Source of the DNA: Acidobacteriota bacterium
GTDB lineage: Bacteria; Acidobacteriota; Vicinamibacteria; Vicinamibacterales; CAVVIG01
Direction of reading: 5' to 3'
DNA length: 50,708 nucleotides
NCBI GenBank assembly: GCA_020850715.1
Contig: JADZED010000031.1
Coordinates: 1-50,708 of the forward strand
The notes under the pieces were generated by a model, which saw only the letters and a list, made by a program, of their open reading frames with translations, had not been told where the DNA came from and made no database searches. Both the position numbers and the translations under genes were made by a program. Below are positions 23,948-32,594 of this stretch, piece after piece. Position 1 is the first letter of the stretch. The number at the start of each line of letters is the position of its first letter.

Positions 23948-26185
23948 TCAGTTGCGCGCGTAGATCTCGATTGTCGGATTGATGCCGCGAAGGATCGACA
24001 ACACGCGCGGCTCGAGTCGGGGCCCCACCAGATCGGGGTGGCCGCCCAGCCACGGCCACGGGGCCGGCGCCCGGTACCTGAACGCGAGATGGTAACCAGC
24101 GCGGCCGTCCTGCAGCCCGGCCACCAGGTCGCCCAGCAGCGTATCGGCGCCGATCGCGCGTGCGTAGTCGGCGTTCAGGATGAAATACGCGGGCCGATCG
24201 CTCTTCAAGTGCGGCAGGCTCCCGATTCGCTCCGTGGCGATCCCATCGAGCCGTGGGAGCACCTGATCGGGAAAGTTGATGCCCACTCCTTCGGCTGCCC
24301 GCAGGCGCGGCCGCAGCCAGGTCTCCGCGGCGTATCGCGAGTCGAGGACCATGAGCACGTCGACCGCCGCGGCGTACAGCAAGGTGTAGGCGAGCGCCAG
24401 CGCAACCAGGGCGCGCCGCCAGGCTGGAATTGCACCGGTTGCCGGCCCGAGGAATCGGTCAATCGCGAAGCCCGCAAACAGCGCTTCGACGATGCACATC
24501 GGCAGGACGTAGCGGTCGAAGGTGTACAGCACGAGATCGATGAACCCGAAGTAATAGGAAACGACCGGCGCGAGGAGGAAGATCGACGCACGGCGCGTGG
24601 TTCGATCCGCAATCGCCGCCGCCGTGCCGGCGGCGGCCAAGAAGGTCAGCGGCCAGCCCCAGGCGCGCTGGTTGAGCACGAGGTTCGTCTCCAGCAGCGC
24701 CAGATGCCCGCCGACGGTCGGCTCGAACATCCGCCATGGCTGGCTGCCCGGTCCCGAGATGTCGCGGAAGTGGGCCACGAAGCCGTCGAGATTGAACGGC
24801 AGGAGGTAGACCGCCGCAAACAGAACGACCACGGTCGCCCCGGCGGCCAGGATGCGCCGGTCCACCATGGCGCGCAGCAGTGCACGAGGCTCCCCGTCGA
24901 CCCGGTTCGCCTCCCAGAGCCGATAGACGAACACGACCGGCGTCGCGAGATACAGCCCGTACGCCTGATCCTTGGTGCACATCGACGCCGTCGCGGCCGC
25001 CGCGAACAGCATCACGTCCGAGAGGGCGAGCGTCTGCAGGAATCGAAGATAGAAGGCCAAAGAGACGGCGAACCAGAAGAGATAGGGCACCTCTGGGTTG
25101 GCCGTCTTCGAGTAGTAGACGAAGAGCGTCAGCATGCTGAGGGCCGCCGCCGCGCACACCCCGGCGCGCCGGCCGAATACCCTGGCGCCGCACGCGTACA
25201 CCGCCGCAAGCGTGCCCACCCCTGCCGCCAGGCTCACGAGGCGCATCCCGCCGATGAGGATGCCGTCCAGTGCTCGCTCCGATACTTGGAGCCATCCCAG
25301 ATCCCGCAGCCACATGGCCGGTGCCGACGCGGCGCCGAGCACGAAGAACTGAAGCGGCGGATAGCGATCCCACCAGCCGTTGGAGAAGCGCTGCACGACG
25401 GCGCCGTAGACGGCGATCGGAGTGAGCTCGTCGCCCGGCCAGGTGCTGGGCAGGCCCCACCACAGACCGACGGCGTTCAGCGCGAGGGAGAAGAGGATGA
25501 CGCCCGCCAGCGTGCGCAGCAGAGGATCGCCGCCAATGGTCTCGAGCCGGCGCCCAACGGCCGGCGCTGCGGCGCGGACGGCCGTTGCGAGAATCGTCGC
25601 GATCCACATCAGCAGGATCGGTCCCAGCGCGCGGCGGACCAGGACGCTCGCGAGCGTCCGCTTGAGGGACGCGCGCCTTGGCGACAGGCGCCAACCCGGG
25701 ATCGGGCGCAGCGTCTGCCCCTCGCTCGCCCATCGGAGGTCGAAGGACAGCCCGCCGCCGTCCTGGGCGTAGTCGATGAGCAGCGAGTGCACACCGCGGT
25801 CGAGCGCGATCGACCCGCTGGCGGGGTGTGCAGCGTGCTCTCCTCCATTGTCCACCACCAGCTCATCGTCCACGCGCACCGTCGAGCCGTCGTCGGAGGT
25901 TGTCGAGAAGGTGTAACGCCCAGGCGTCCAGACGAAGATCGAACCGCTCCAGGCGGCGCGAAACCGTTCGGGCGGCCGGCCGCGCCATGCCCGCGTCAGG
26001 CTCGCCGTGGAGGGCGCCCGGTCGATTCGGCCCGCCGGCACCGGTTCTCCGGCGTCCGGAGAGACGCTGTAGGCGGCGCGCAACCCTTCCGGCAACGGAT
26101 CGGCGAGCCGCGCGGCGCCGATTCCAAGCGCCAGCAGCGTCAGCACGCCGATGACGCGCGGCAACGGGAGCCAGCGCGGCGTCAT
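23948..26185 (-). CDS. GT39/PMT-like membrane glycosyltransferase with N-terminal PA14 domain
   Basis: A 745-residue protein. Residues 11-29 form an N-terminal membrane anchor. Residues about 75-152 form a PA14-type beta domain (FRAAWSGSIFVWTPGRYTF, SDDGSTVRVDDELVVDN, GVHSLLIDYAQDGGGLSFDLRW). From residue 185 on there are about ten spans of a GT-C enzyme, with the acidic pair Asp252-Glu253 in WPGDELTPIAVYG and a C-terminal soluble tail. PA14 domains often bind carbohydrate, so the periplasmic module may recognise the acceptor or polymer. The ATG at 26185 overlaps the stop of the GT2 gene (ATGA). A GT2 that makes polyprenyl-phosphate sugar next to a GT-C that uses it is a familiar pairing. Confidence 0.75.
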   Translation of the reverse strand: MTPRWLPLPRVIGVLTLLALGIGAARLADPLPEGLRAAYSVSPDAGEPVPAGRIDRAPSTASLTRAWRGRPPERFRAAWSGSIFVWTPGRYTFSTTSDDGSTVRVDDELVVDNGGEHAAHPASGSIALDRGVHSLLIDYAQDGGGLSFDLRWASEGQTLRPIPGWRLSPRRASLKRTLASVLVRRALGPILLMWIATILATAVRAAAPAVGRRLETIGGDPLLRTLAGVILFSLALNAVGLWWGLPSTWPGDELTPIAVYGAVVQRFSNGWWDRYPPLQFFVLGAASAPAMWLRDLGWLQVSERALDGILIGGMRLVSLAAGVGTLAAVYACGARVFGRRAGVCAAAALSMLTLFVYYSKTANPEVPYLFWFAVSLAFYLRFLQTLALSDVMLFAAAATASMCTKDQAYGLYLATPVVFVYRLWEANRVDGEPRALLRAMVDRRILAAGATVVVLFAAVYLLPFNLDGFVAHFRDISGPGSQPWRMFEPTVGGHLALLETNLVLNQRAWGWPLTFLAAAGTAAAIADRTTRRASIFLLAPVVSYYFGFIDLVLYTFDRYVLPMCIVEALFAGFAIDRFLGPATGAIPAWRRALVALALAYTLLYAAAVDVLMVLDSRYAAETWLRPRLRAAEGVGINFPDQVLPRLDGIATERIGSLPHLKSDRPAYFILNADYARAIGADTLLGDLVAGLQDGRAGYHLAFRYRAPAPWPWLGGHPDLVGPRLEPRVLSILRGINPTIEIYARN

Positions 26186-26892
26186 GGCGAGGGGGTTGGC
26201 CGCTCGAAGCGGCACTTCAACAGGGCATAGATCGCATCGAACCCGTCCCGCAACCCGATCTTCTTGCCCTGCTCGACCCGGCGCGGCTGGTAGCGCACGG
26301 GCACTTCGACAATCCGCTCGCCCGCACGCAGCAGCCGGGCGGTGATCTCCGGCTCGAAATCGAAGCCCACGCACCGGAGGCGCACGTTCTCAATCGCCGG
26401 GCGCCGGAAGACCTTGTACGCCGTCTCCATGTCCGTGAGCCTGGCGCCGAACAGCAGGTTGGTCAGCCAGGTCAGGAACCGGTTGGCCGCACGCGTCCGC
26501 AGCGAGATGACATTGGACCGGCCGAGGAATCGCGAACCGTACACGACGTTGGCGTCGCCGCGAAGGATTGGCGCCAGCAGGCTCCCGTACTCCTGTGGAT
26601 CGAGTTCGAGATCGGCGTCCTGAATCAGCAGGATGTCGCCCGCGGCGTGATGCAGGCCGAATCTGACCGCCGCACCCTTACCGAGATTGATCGGACTGTG
26701 ATGCGCCTTCACGCGCGGATCGCGTGCCCAGACGCTCCGCGTGATCGTGGCCTGTGTACCGTCGGTCGAACCGTCATTCGAGATGATGACTTCTTTGTCG
26801 ATGGGACCGAGATCGACGGCGAGCACCCGCCCGATCACCTCCTCGATCGTCGACTCCTCGTTGTAGACCGGCACGATGACCGAGAGTTTCAC
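26182..26892 (-). CDS. GT2 glycosyltransferase (polyprenyl-phosphate sugar synthase-like)
   Basis: A 236-residue GT-A enzyme. It has KLSVIVPVYNEESTIEEVI at the N-terminus, the nucleotide-binding ISNDGSTDGT near 37-46, and the DxD-type metal site LLIQDADLELDP near 90-101. The block GSRFLGR...LTDMETAYKVFRR is typical of dolichol-phosphate mannose/glucose synthase-like enzymes without membrane spans. It probably charges undecaprenyl phosphate for the downstream PA14/GT-C protein, with which it overlaps by four bases. I chose GTG at 26892; longer in-frame versions would run across the divergent promoter region shared with the SIS gene. Confidence 0.85.
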   Translation of the reverse strand: MKLSVIVPVYNEESTIEEVIGRVLAVDLGPIDKEVIISNDGSTDGTQATITRSVWARDPRVKAHHSPINLGKGAAVRFGLHHAAGDILLIQDADLELDPQEYGSLLAPILRGDANVVYGSRFLGRSNVISLRTRAANRFLTWLTNLLFGARLTDMETAYKVFRRPAIENVRLRCVGFDFEPEITARLLRAGERIVEVPVRYQPRRVEQGKKIGLRDGFDAIYALLKCRFERPTPSP

Positions 26893-27022
26893 GGCCCGGT
26901 AATCTTCGCCTATTCGGGACGTTCGCGCAGCACGCCGGTTGCCCCAATCCAGCCGAACCCCTCCGGCGACCGAAACGGGCGGTTTACAGCCGGCACACGA
27001 GGTCCTCCAACCGGACTCCGGA

Positions 27023-27028
27023 TACAAT
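27023..27028 (+). promoter_or_regulatory. -10-like hexamer TACAAT before the SIS-domain gene
   Basis: TACAAT ends ten bases before the ATG at 27039, leaving room for an untranslated leader of only a few bases. No convincing -35 is seen at 16-18 bp. Confidence 0.4.
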
Positions 27029-27038
27029 CTATCCGCTC

Positions 27039-27623
27039 ATGGAGACTTGGCGCGAATACCGGAAGGCGGTCGCGGACAGCCTGGACCGCCTGGCGGCGAG
27101 CGCCGCGGGCGGTACGCCGCTCAGCCCCGATGGAGCCTTCCAACGCTGGGTCGCCCTGACCCGCGAGGTCGCGGCGGCCGATCGGCACGTCTACATCGTC
27201 GGCAACGGCGGTAGCGCGATGATTGCCGGCCATTTCGCCACCGATGCCTGCAAGAACGCGAAGCTGCGCTGCCTGGCGTTCAACGACGCGGCGCTGCTGA
27301 CGGCGTCAGCCAACGATCTCGGGTTCGGGGAGGTGTTCGCCGTGCCGCTCGCCCAACTCGGCCGTGCGGGCGACCTCCTGATCACGATCAGCAGTTCGGG
27401 CAGTTCGCCGAACATCCTGAGGGCAATCGAGGTCGCGCGGGCCGCCGGGATGACGATCGTGACACTCTCGGGCAAACGGGCCGACAACCTCTCCCGGTCG
27501 CTCGGGGATCTGAACTTCTACGTGCCGGCCGATCGCTACGGCTGGGTGGAATCGGCGCATCACATCCTGATGCACCACTGGCTGGATCAGTACCTGAACG
27601 CGCATGGCGCCGGCGCAATCTAG
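27039..27623 (+). CDS. SIS-domain sugar-phosphate isomerase, GmhA-like
   Basis: A 194-residue SIS protein. The phosphate-binding segment is YIVGNGGSAMIAGHFATDACKN (52-73) and a second one is ITISSSGSSPNILRAIEVA (116-134), as in sedoheptulose-7-phosphate isomerase GmhA. By eye, the E. coli GmhA active-site residues His61, Glu65, Gln172 and His180 correspond to His65, Asp69, Glu171 and His179/180: two conservative changes. It may therefore act on another sugar phosphate or be a divergent GmhA that feeds heptose into the glycan. ATG at 27039. It is a single-gene unit, divergent from the GT2 gene and convergent with the GDSL gene. Confidence 0.75.
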   Translation: METWREYRKAVADSLDRLAASAAGGTPLSPDGAFQRWVALTREVAAADRHVYIVGNGGSAMIAGHFATDACKNAKLRCLAFNDAALLTASANDLGFGEVFAVPLAQLGRAGDLLITISSSGSSPNILRAIEVARAAGMTIVTLSGKRADNLSRSLGDLNFYVPADRYGWVESAHHILMHHWLDQYLNAHGAGAI

Positions 27624-27653
27624 TCTTGGTGGCCTCGGGCCGATCGCAACCCG

Positions 27654-28694
27654 CTATTCCTTGATCTCGAGCGTCTTCCCGAGCTTCTCGAAGAACGTGT
27701 TCGCCATCTTCGCGTAGCCTTCGACGGTCGGGTGCAGGCCGTCGAATCCGATGTAGGTGCTCTCGGCCGGCAGCATCGCGTCGTAGAGATCCACCAGGTC
27801 GGCGCCTTCCCGTTCAGCAAGGGCGCGGATCTCGGCATTCAGCATCGGCACCAGCGTCGAGGCGAGTCCCCGATCCGGACAGCACCCGTGATGCTGCGGC
27901 GGCAAGGTCGCCAGGAACGGACGAACGCCGCGACTCCGCGCGTCTCCGATCATCTGGCGCAGCCCTTCCACCACGGCCGGAATCAGGCGGGCGTCGCGAT
28001 CGAACAGATCATTGGCGCCTTCCAGGATCAGGACGGCCTCGTAGCGGCCGCTGCCGACCACGCTCGAGAAGCGGCTCAGCGTGCGCGAGTCGTTGACCTG
28101 CTCGCCCTTCGAGCCGGCGTTGTCGACGACGAATGTCTGCGTGGAATAGCGCGCGGCCAGCAGGCTCTGCAGCACGTTCGGATAGGTCTGGAACAGCGGG
28201 ACCTGGAGACTCGGGAAGAAGCGGAGCCCGGTCGACGGCGACGAGACGAGGGCTCGGCCGTCCTCGCCGTACGTGATGCTATCGCCGAACGCGACGAACT
28301 TCGTGAGACCGATCGTCGACGGCTTGGGAACGATCACCTTGATCGGAAACGTGCAGGTCGCCGTACGCCGCCGTGCGTCGGTGATGGTGCAGGTGACGTC
28401 GGTTGTCCCCACCGGGAAGGTCGCGCCGCTCACGGGCGCGCACGAGAGGGTAAACGGCTGCTGGCCGCCCGATACGATCGGATCAGCGTAGGCGACAGGG
28501 ATCGGGCTGCCTCCGGCCGACGGCGACTCGGGCACCGTCGGGCAGGTGAGCGACGGAGGATCGGTCGGCGGAACGACGACGGTCGGCTTCGAGGGCGAGC
28601 CGCATGCGGCAGCGACCAGGCCCAGGGCGGCTGCCGCGGCCAGTGCACGGATGTGCAGCAGGAAGATGGGGCGGTCCAACGGGATCCGCCCCAT
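27654..28694 (-). CDS. SGNH/GDSL hydrolase lipoprotein with HYR-like domain
   Basis: A 346-residue exported esterase. The lipobox LVAAAC puts the lipidated Cys at residue 31, and a Pro/Thr linker follows. Residues about 50-122 look like one HYR/immunoglobulin-like repeat (VPVAYADPIVSGGQQPFTLSCAPVSG, FPVGTTDVTCTITDA). The SGNH domain has block I FVAFGDSITYG (Ser139), the Asn block ILEGANDLFD, and block V GFDGLHPT with Asp and His. It may remove acyl groups from envelope glycans, consistent with the acetyltransferase nearby, but the substrate is unproven. The upstream lipoprotein gene on the same strand ends 46 bp away, so a shared transcript is likely. Confidence 0.82.
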   Translation of the reverse strand: MGRIPLDRPIFLLHIRALAAAAALGLVAAACGSPSKPTVVVPPTDPPSLTCPTVPESPSAGGSPIPVAYADPIVSGGQQPFTLSCAPVSGATFPVGTTDVTCTITDARRRTATCTFPIKVIVPKPSTIGLTKFVAFGDSITYGEDGRALVSSPSTGLRFFPSLQVPLFQTYPNVLQSLLAARYSTQTFVVDNAGSKGEQVNDSRTLSRFSSVVGSGRYEAVLILEGANDLFDRDARLIPAVVEGLRQMIGDARSRGVRPFLATLPPQHHGCCPDRGLASTLVPMLNAEIRALAEREGADLVDLYDAMLPAESTYIGFDGLHPTVEGYAKMANTFFEKLGKTLEIKE

Positions 28695-28740
28695 GGTAGT
28701 GTCGCGGCGCGTGCGCGGTCAATCGCGCGCAGCGCGGCGG

Positions 28741-30075
28741 TCAGCGCACGTCCCGGATGACGTCCCCGACCAGATCGCTGAACGAATAGCTCTGGCCGAC
28801 CGAGCTCGGGAACGGCACCAGCACCACCTGCGAGCGGGCGTGGAACGCCGCCACGTCCTTCTTTCGTTGATCGCCGGCCGTCACGAAGAAGGCGACCATC
28901 TCGCCAGGCGAGGGCTGCCGCGCCATCGGCCCGCAGTCGTAAGTCCAGTTGACGGCGATCTGGTTGTTCCTGGTGATGTCGCCCCCCTGCTCGGCGAGGC
29001 CATTCCAGTACTCCATCGCACCGGCGACGTGCCACTGGCCGCCGATGTTCATGCCGATCCACAGCGTGTAGGCGATGCCGCCATCCCAGCCCGGCGGCAC
29101 GACGTCCGGCCAGGAACCCTTCGCGTCGAAGTCGACGCTGACGCCGTTGGCGCCGATGCCGATGCGGGTCAGCTTCGTCGTGACCGGCCAGCTCGCCACG
29201 CTCGATGGCGAGTTCCATGCGATCGCTGACGCGAGATTGATCGCATCGCCGGGGATCGGGCCGCTCGGGCCGGGCGCCGGGCCCGGTGCCGGCGCCGGTG
29301 GCGGCGTGGGCGCCGGCTTCGCACCGGTCACGAACGCCATCGTGCGCGACCAGGGGCCCACGGTGGTCGAGTCGGCAGCGCGCGCGTGCCAGTAGTAGAC
29401 GGTGCTGTAGGCCAGCTCCACCGGCGTCTCGGTTTCGGTCTGGCCGTTGCCTTCGCCCGCGGTCCAGACGCCGAGCTTCTTGCCGAACGCCGCTTCGTCG
29501 GAGAGCTCGAACTGATAGGTAATCGGTCCGACGGGGCCGGAACGCGGTGCGTTGGCCACCACGAGGTGGGGGCGAAGGCTGCTGACTGTCGCGTTCGCCG
29601 CCGGCTCGCGCGGATCGGGCTCGCCGATGACGATCGGAGTGTAGATGTTGAAGTGCACGCCGCTCGCCCACTCCCCCGTGTTGGCGCCGTCGTAGGCGCG
29701 CGCGTGCCAGTAGTAGGTCCGCTCGGGCACCAGCCGGTCGGGCAGCCGCACGGTCGTGCGGCCGTCGCCCGGCTCGATGCCGTCACGCGAAAATACCTTG
29801 TTGCTGAAGTTCGCGTCGGTCGCGACCTCGACCAGATAGGAGAGCGGACGCGGACCGTTCGACGAGGAGTTCTCGAGCACCAGCGCGAGCGGCTGGCTCT
29901 CCACGGCGATCTTCACGCCCGCCGTGGGCTCGAGCAGCCGCGGCGCGGAGATGCTGACACCGGGGATCGGCCCCGCGATCGACGGGCTGAGCGGGTTCTC
30001 GCTCTTCGCGAGGCTGCAGGCGCTCAGGGCCAGCGCTGCCGCGCAGAGGGCCGCGGATACGACTGATCGGCACAT
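28741..30075 (-). CDS. Large lipoprotein with FN3-like repeats and unknown C-terminal domain
   Basis: A 444-residue lipoprotein. The lipobox LALSAC gives Cys20. Two FN3-like repeats follow (about residues 43-145 and 150-252), each ending in a YYWHARA motif (TYYWHARAYDG, VYYWHARAADS), then a Pro/Ala/Gly linker (about 255-275). The C-terminal domain of about 165 residues contains WDGGIAYTLWIGMNIGGQWHVAGAMEYWNG and matches no family I can name. The protein is probably displayed on the outer face or in the periplasm and may bind glycan. The ATG is preceded by GGGGTGA, a plausible ribosome site. It follows a leader of about 130 nt containing two hairpins. Confidence 0.72.
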   Translation of the reverse strand: MCRSVVSAALCAAALALSACSLAKSENPLSPSIAGPIPGVSISAPRLLEPTAGVKIAVESQPLALVLENSSSNGPRPLSYLVEVATDANFSNKVFSRDGIEPGDGRTTVRLPDRLVPERTYYWHARAYDGANTGEWASGVHFNIYTPIVIGEPDPREPAANATVSSLRPHLVVANAPRSGPVGPITYQFELSDEAAFGKKLGVWTAGEGNGQTETETPVELAYSTVYYWHARAADSTTVGPWSRTMAFVTGAKPAPTPPPAPAPGPAPGPSGPIPGDAINLASAIAWNSPSSVASWPVTTKLTRIGIGANGVSVDFDAKGSWPDVVPPGWDGGIAYTLWIGMNIGGQWHVAGAMEYWNGLAEQGGDITRNNQIAVNWTYDCGPMARQPSPGEMVAFFVTAGDQRKKDVAAFHARSQVVLVPFPSSVGQSYSFSDLVGDVIRDVR

Positions 30076-30210
30076 GATCGTTCACCCCGTCCTGGATCGA
30101 ACTCCGACGAACGCACGCCGCCCCCGCGCAGGGCTGCGCAACCACGTGTATCGGCCCTTCGGTCGAACGGGTTTAGGGCCGCGGGCGTCGTGTTGTGGGG
30201 GGAGGGGCCG
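30076..30210 (-). other. Structured leader of the 28741-30075 lipoprotein gene
   Basis: The 135 bp between a -10 element and the ATG hold two inverted repeats: a 7-bp perfect stem (CGGCCCT at 30152-30158 with AGGGCCG at 30175-30181) and GCGCA-N4-TGCGC at about 30127-30140. They could fold in the mRNA leader. I recognise no riboswitch class in it. Confidence 0.3.
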
Positions 30211-30219
30211 ACTATAGCA
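30211..30219 (-). promoter_or_regulatory. Extended -10 element TGCTATAGT
   Basis: On the minus strand TGCTATAGT is an extended -10 (TGn plus TATAGT). It overlaps the last codons and stop of the upstream membrane-protein gene and would start transcription near 30204, giving the lipoprotein gene its own promoter. The -35 region is poor, which extended -10 promoters tolerate. Confidence 0.45.
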
Positions 30220-31600
30220 CGAATGCGGCGCCCTGCGACGGCTTTCGTCCTGGAGCGCCGAGCCGTCCCATGCCGATCAGCGCACCGGTGGCGATGTATG
30301 CCGCGACGTTGGGGGGATAGGTCCAGTAGCTCGCGAAATCCCAGAAGTAGAACGACGGGAGGAAGGGCCGCAGCGGGATCGGAAAGAGGCTGTTCCGTGC
30401 CGCGAGATCTTCCTCGAGCCGCGGAAACAACGCACCTGGCTCCGGCAGCCATCGCACCGCCAGGCCCGCCTGATAGACGAGCGCGACTGCGACCAGCGGC
30501 ACGATCCACCGCTCCCGGCGCCCGGGATCGGCCTCGACCGCCGCTGCCATGGGCAGTAGCCAGAGCCACGCCGCTGACCAGCCGAACCGCCCGGCGGGCC
30601 CTCCCCCGCCGTAGCGCGCGAGCTCGAGCGAGTTCGGGACGATGAGCGCGGCGTACAGCAGCAGCCAGGCGAAGGCGAGCGCCGGCTGCCTCCGCACGAA
30701 CGGCACGAGTCCGAAGACGCCAAGCAGCAGCAGCGGCTGCTGCCAGAACATGCCTTGCGCCTGGTCGAAGTGCAGTCCGAGAAACATCATGGCCGCCCTC
30801 CCGAACGGGCTGGCCACTTCCGAGAGTCCGCGCGGCCCAATCGGCGTCTGGAATGCCCAGACGTGGAACGCCGCCAGCGACAGCGGCCCCACGAGCGCGA
30901 GCCCCGCCGTGGCGAGCGCCGGCGGGCGGTGGCACCGGCGAGCGTCCGCCAGCAGGAGGATGAACGCCGCGATGCCGAGCGCCGCAGTTGCCGCGAGGAA
31001 CTTGGCATTGAGCCACGGCAGCAGGCCCGCCGCCAGCCAGAACAGCGCCCACCGGCCCATCGTCGCCTGCTCGAGGGAGGCGTCGACGAGCCAGATGAGC
31101 AGCGCGAGCGAGGCGACGCCAGCCAGCAGGTCGGGATAGATTTGCGCCGCGCCGAATACGATCGGCACGCAGGTCGCCACGCCGACGGCCAGCCACGCCG
31201 CGATCGACTCGGGGAGCCGCGCGCGCAGGAAGCGGTATCCCACCCACGGCAGCAGGCCTGCCATCAGACAGAGCGCCAGCCGCGAGCCCAGCGCGCCAGC
31301 CACGGCGAATGGCAGCGCCACGATCATCGCGAGGCCGGGCTCGTGATAGGGCCCCCATCGATGGTTCACGATGACGACGTGCGGCGCCGGGAGCGGGGAT
31401 CCGTAGATGGCATTGGTCTCGCCCTCCCGCGCGTAGGCGCTGCGCAGATCGAAGGTGCGGTCCCGCAGCACGCCATCGGCCATGACCAGATAGTGCGGCT
31501 CGTCGCCAGTCAGCGGCAGGCGATCGGTTGCGGCGAAGAACAGGTTCACGCAGACGGCGATGCCGATCGGCACGGCTGCGATCGACAGCGGACGCCGCAT
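30212..31600 (-). CDS. Polytopic GT-C-like membrane protein
   Basis: A 462-residue membrane protein. After a first span (residues 5-24) the loop reads TDRLPLTGDEPHYLVMADGVL, with Asp33-Glu34 as the GT-C acidic pair. The next loop holds GSPLPAPHVVIVNHRWGPYHEPGLAM, then about nine spans and a short C-terminal tail. It probably uses a polyprenyl-phosphate sugar made by the GT2 enzyme encoded just upstream: the GT2 stop and this start share one base (TGATG). The acceptor is unknown. The C-terminus is covered by the next gene's promoter. Confidence 0.72.
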   Translation of the reverse strand: MRRPLSIAAVPIGIAVCVNLFFAATDRLPLTGDEPHYLVMADGVLRDRTFDLRSAYAREGETNAIYGSPLPAPHVVIVNHRWGPYHEPGLAMIVALPFAVAGALGSRLALCLMAGLLPWVGYRFLRARLPESIAAWLAVGVATCVPIVFGAAQIYPDLLAGVASLALLIWLVDASLEQATMGRWALFWLAAGLLPWLNAKFLAATAALGIAAFILLLADARRCHRPPALATAGLALVGPLSLAAFHVWAFQTPIGPRGLSEVASPFGRAAMMFLGLHFDQAQGMFWQQPLLLLGVFGLVPFVRRQPALAFAWLLLYAALIVPNSLELARYGGGGPAGRFGWSAAWLWLLPMAAAVEADPGRRERWIVPLVAVALVYQAGLAVRWLPEPGALFPRLEEDLAARNSLFPIPLRPFLPSFYFWDFASYWTYPPNVAAYIATGALIGMGRLGAPGRKPSQGAAFVL

Positions 31601-32583
31601 CAGCTTCGTTCGGCCGCCGCCAAGTCGCGCGGCTCGAGCCGCTCGCGGATCTCGCGCACGGCGTAGATCGGCTTGTTCTGCGATTCGTGGTAGGTCCGGG
31701 CCTGGATCTCGGCCAGCAGCCCCAGCGTCACGAGCTGGAAGCCGGTGGAAATCAGGAGAATGCCGAGCAGGAGCAGCGGCCGATCGGACAGCGACTCGGC
31801 GCCGACCAACCGCTGGTAGGCGAGCCAGCCGCTGATGATCGCGCCGATCAGCCCCATGGCGAATCCGATCAGGCCGAAGATCTGCAGCGGCCGCGTCGAG
31901 TAGCTCAGGAGAAACTTGACCGTGATCAAGTCGAGGATCACCCGCACCGTCCGGCCGATGCCGTACTTCGAGCGCCCGTGCTGCCGCGGCCGATGGTTGA
32001 CCTCGGTTTCGGCGATCGAGACGCCCTGTTCGCTCGCGATCGCCGGCAGGAACCGGTGCATCTCGCCGTACAGCTTCATCGGCTTGACCACCTCGGCGCG
32101 GAACGCCTTCAGGGAGCAGCCGTAATCGTGCAGCCGGACGCCGGTGACGGCGGAAATCAGGCTGTTGGCCAGCAAGGACGGCAACCGGCGCGAGAAGAAC
32201 GGGTCCTTCCGGTCCCTGCGCCACCCGCAGACGATGTCGTTTCCGCGCGCCAGAATCTCCAGGAGCTTCGGGATGTCGCGCGGATCGTTCTGCCGGTCGC
32301 CGTCGGAGGTCACGATGACCCGCCCCCGCGCGTGGTCAAAGCCGGCCGCAAACGCCGCGGTCTGGCCGAAGTTGCGGCGGAGCCGGATCACGCGCAGCCG
32401 TGCGTCGGACTGCTGAAGGGCGGCGAGGATCTCGAATCCCCCATCGCGGCTCCCATCGTCGACGGCGATGATTTCGTAGGCGCCGCCCCAGCGCTCGAGC
32501 GTTGCGGTCAGCTCGCGGTAGAGCTCGGGCAGCGACGGCGCCTCGTTGTGAATCGGGATGACGACGCTCAGGTCGGGAGCCAC
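31600..32583 (-). CDS. GT2 glycosyltransferase with two C-terminal membrane spans (DPM1/GtrB-like)
   Basis: A 327-residue enzyme of the GtrB/ArnC type. It opens DLSVVIPIHNEAPSLPELYREL; EIIAVDDGSRDGG is the nucleotide-binding site and VIVTSDGDRQNDP the DxD metal site. The block SLISAVTGVRLHDYGCSLKAFR and the interface motif RQHGRSKYG are typical of the family. Residues about 235-300 form two membrane helices. It should transfer a sugar from UDP- or GDP-sugar to undecaprenyl phosphate, feeding the GT-C protein downstream. GTG at 32583 lies 11 bases after a TAAGAT hexamer. The DedA gene on the same strand ends 14 bases before this start codon. Confidence 0.88.
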   Translation of the reverse strand: MAPDLSVVIPIHNEAPSLPELYRELTATLERWGGAYEIIAVDDGSRDGGFEILAALQQSDARLRVIRLRRNFGQTAAFAAGFDHARGRVIVTSDGDRQNDPRDIPKLLEILARGNDIVCGWRRDRKDPFFSRRLPSLLANSLISAVTGVRLHDYGCSLKAFRAEVVKPMKLYGEMHRFLPAIASEQGVSIAETEVNHRPRQHGRSKYGIGRTVRVILDLITVKFLLSYSTRPLQIFGLIGFAMGLIGAIISGWLAYQRLVGAESLSDRPLLLLGILLISTGFQLVTLGLLAEIQARTYHESQNKPIYAVREIRERLEPRDLAAAERS

Positions 32584-32594
32584 AGGGACGCTAT

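Noticed and set aside
28741..30075. Cellulosomal or S-layer protein
   Set aside because: No dockerin, cohesin or SLH motif is visible; only FN3-like repeats and a lipobox.
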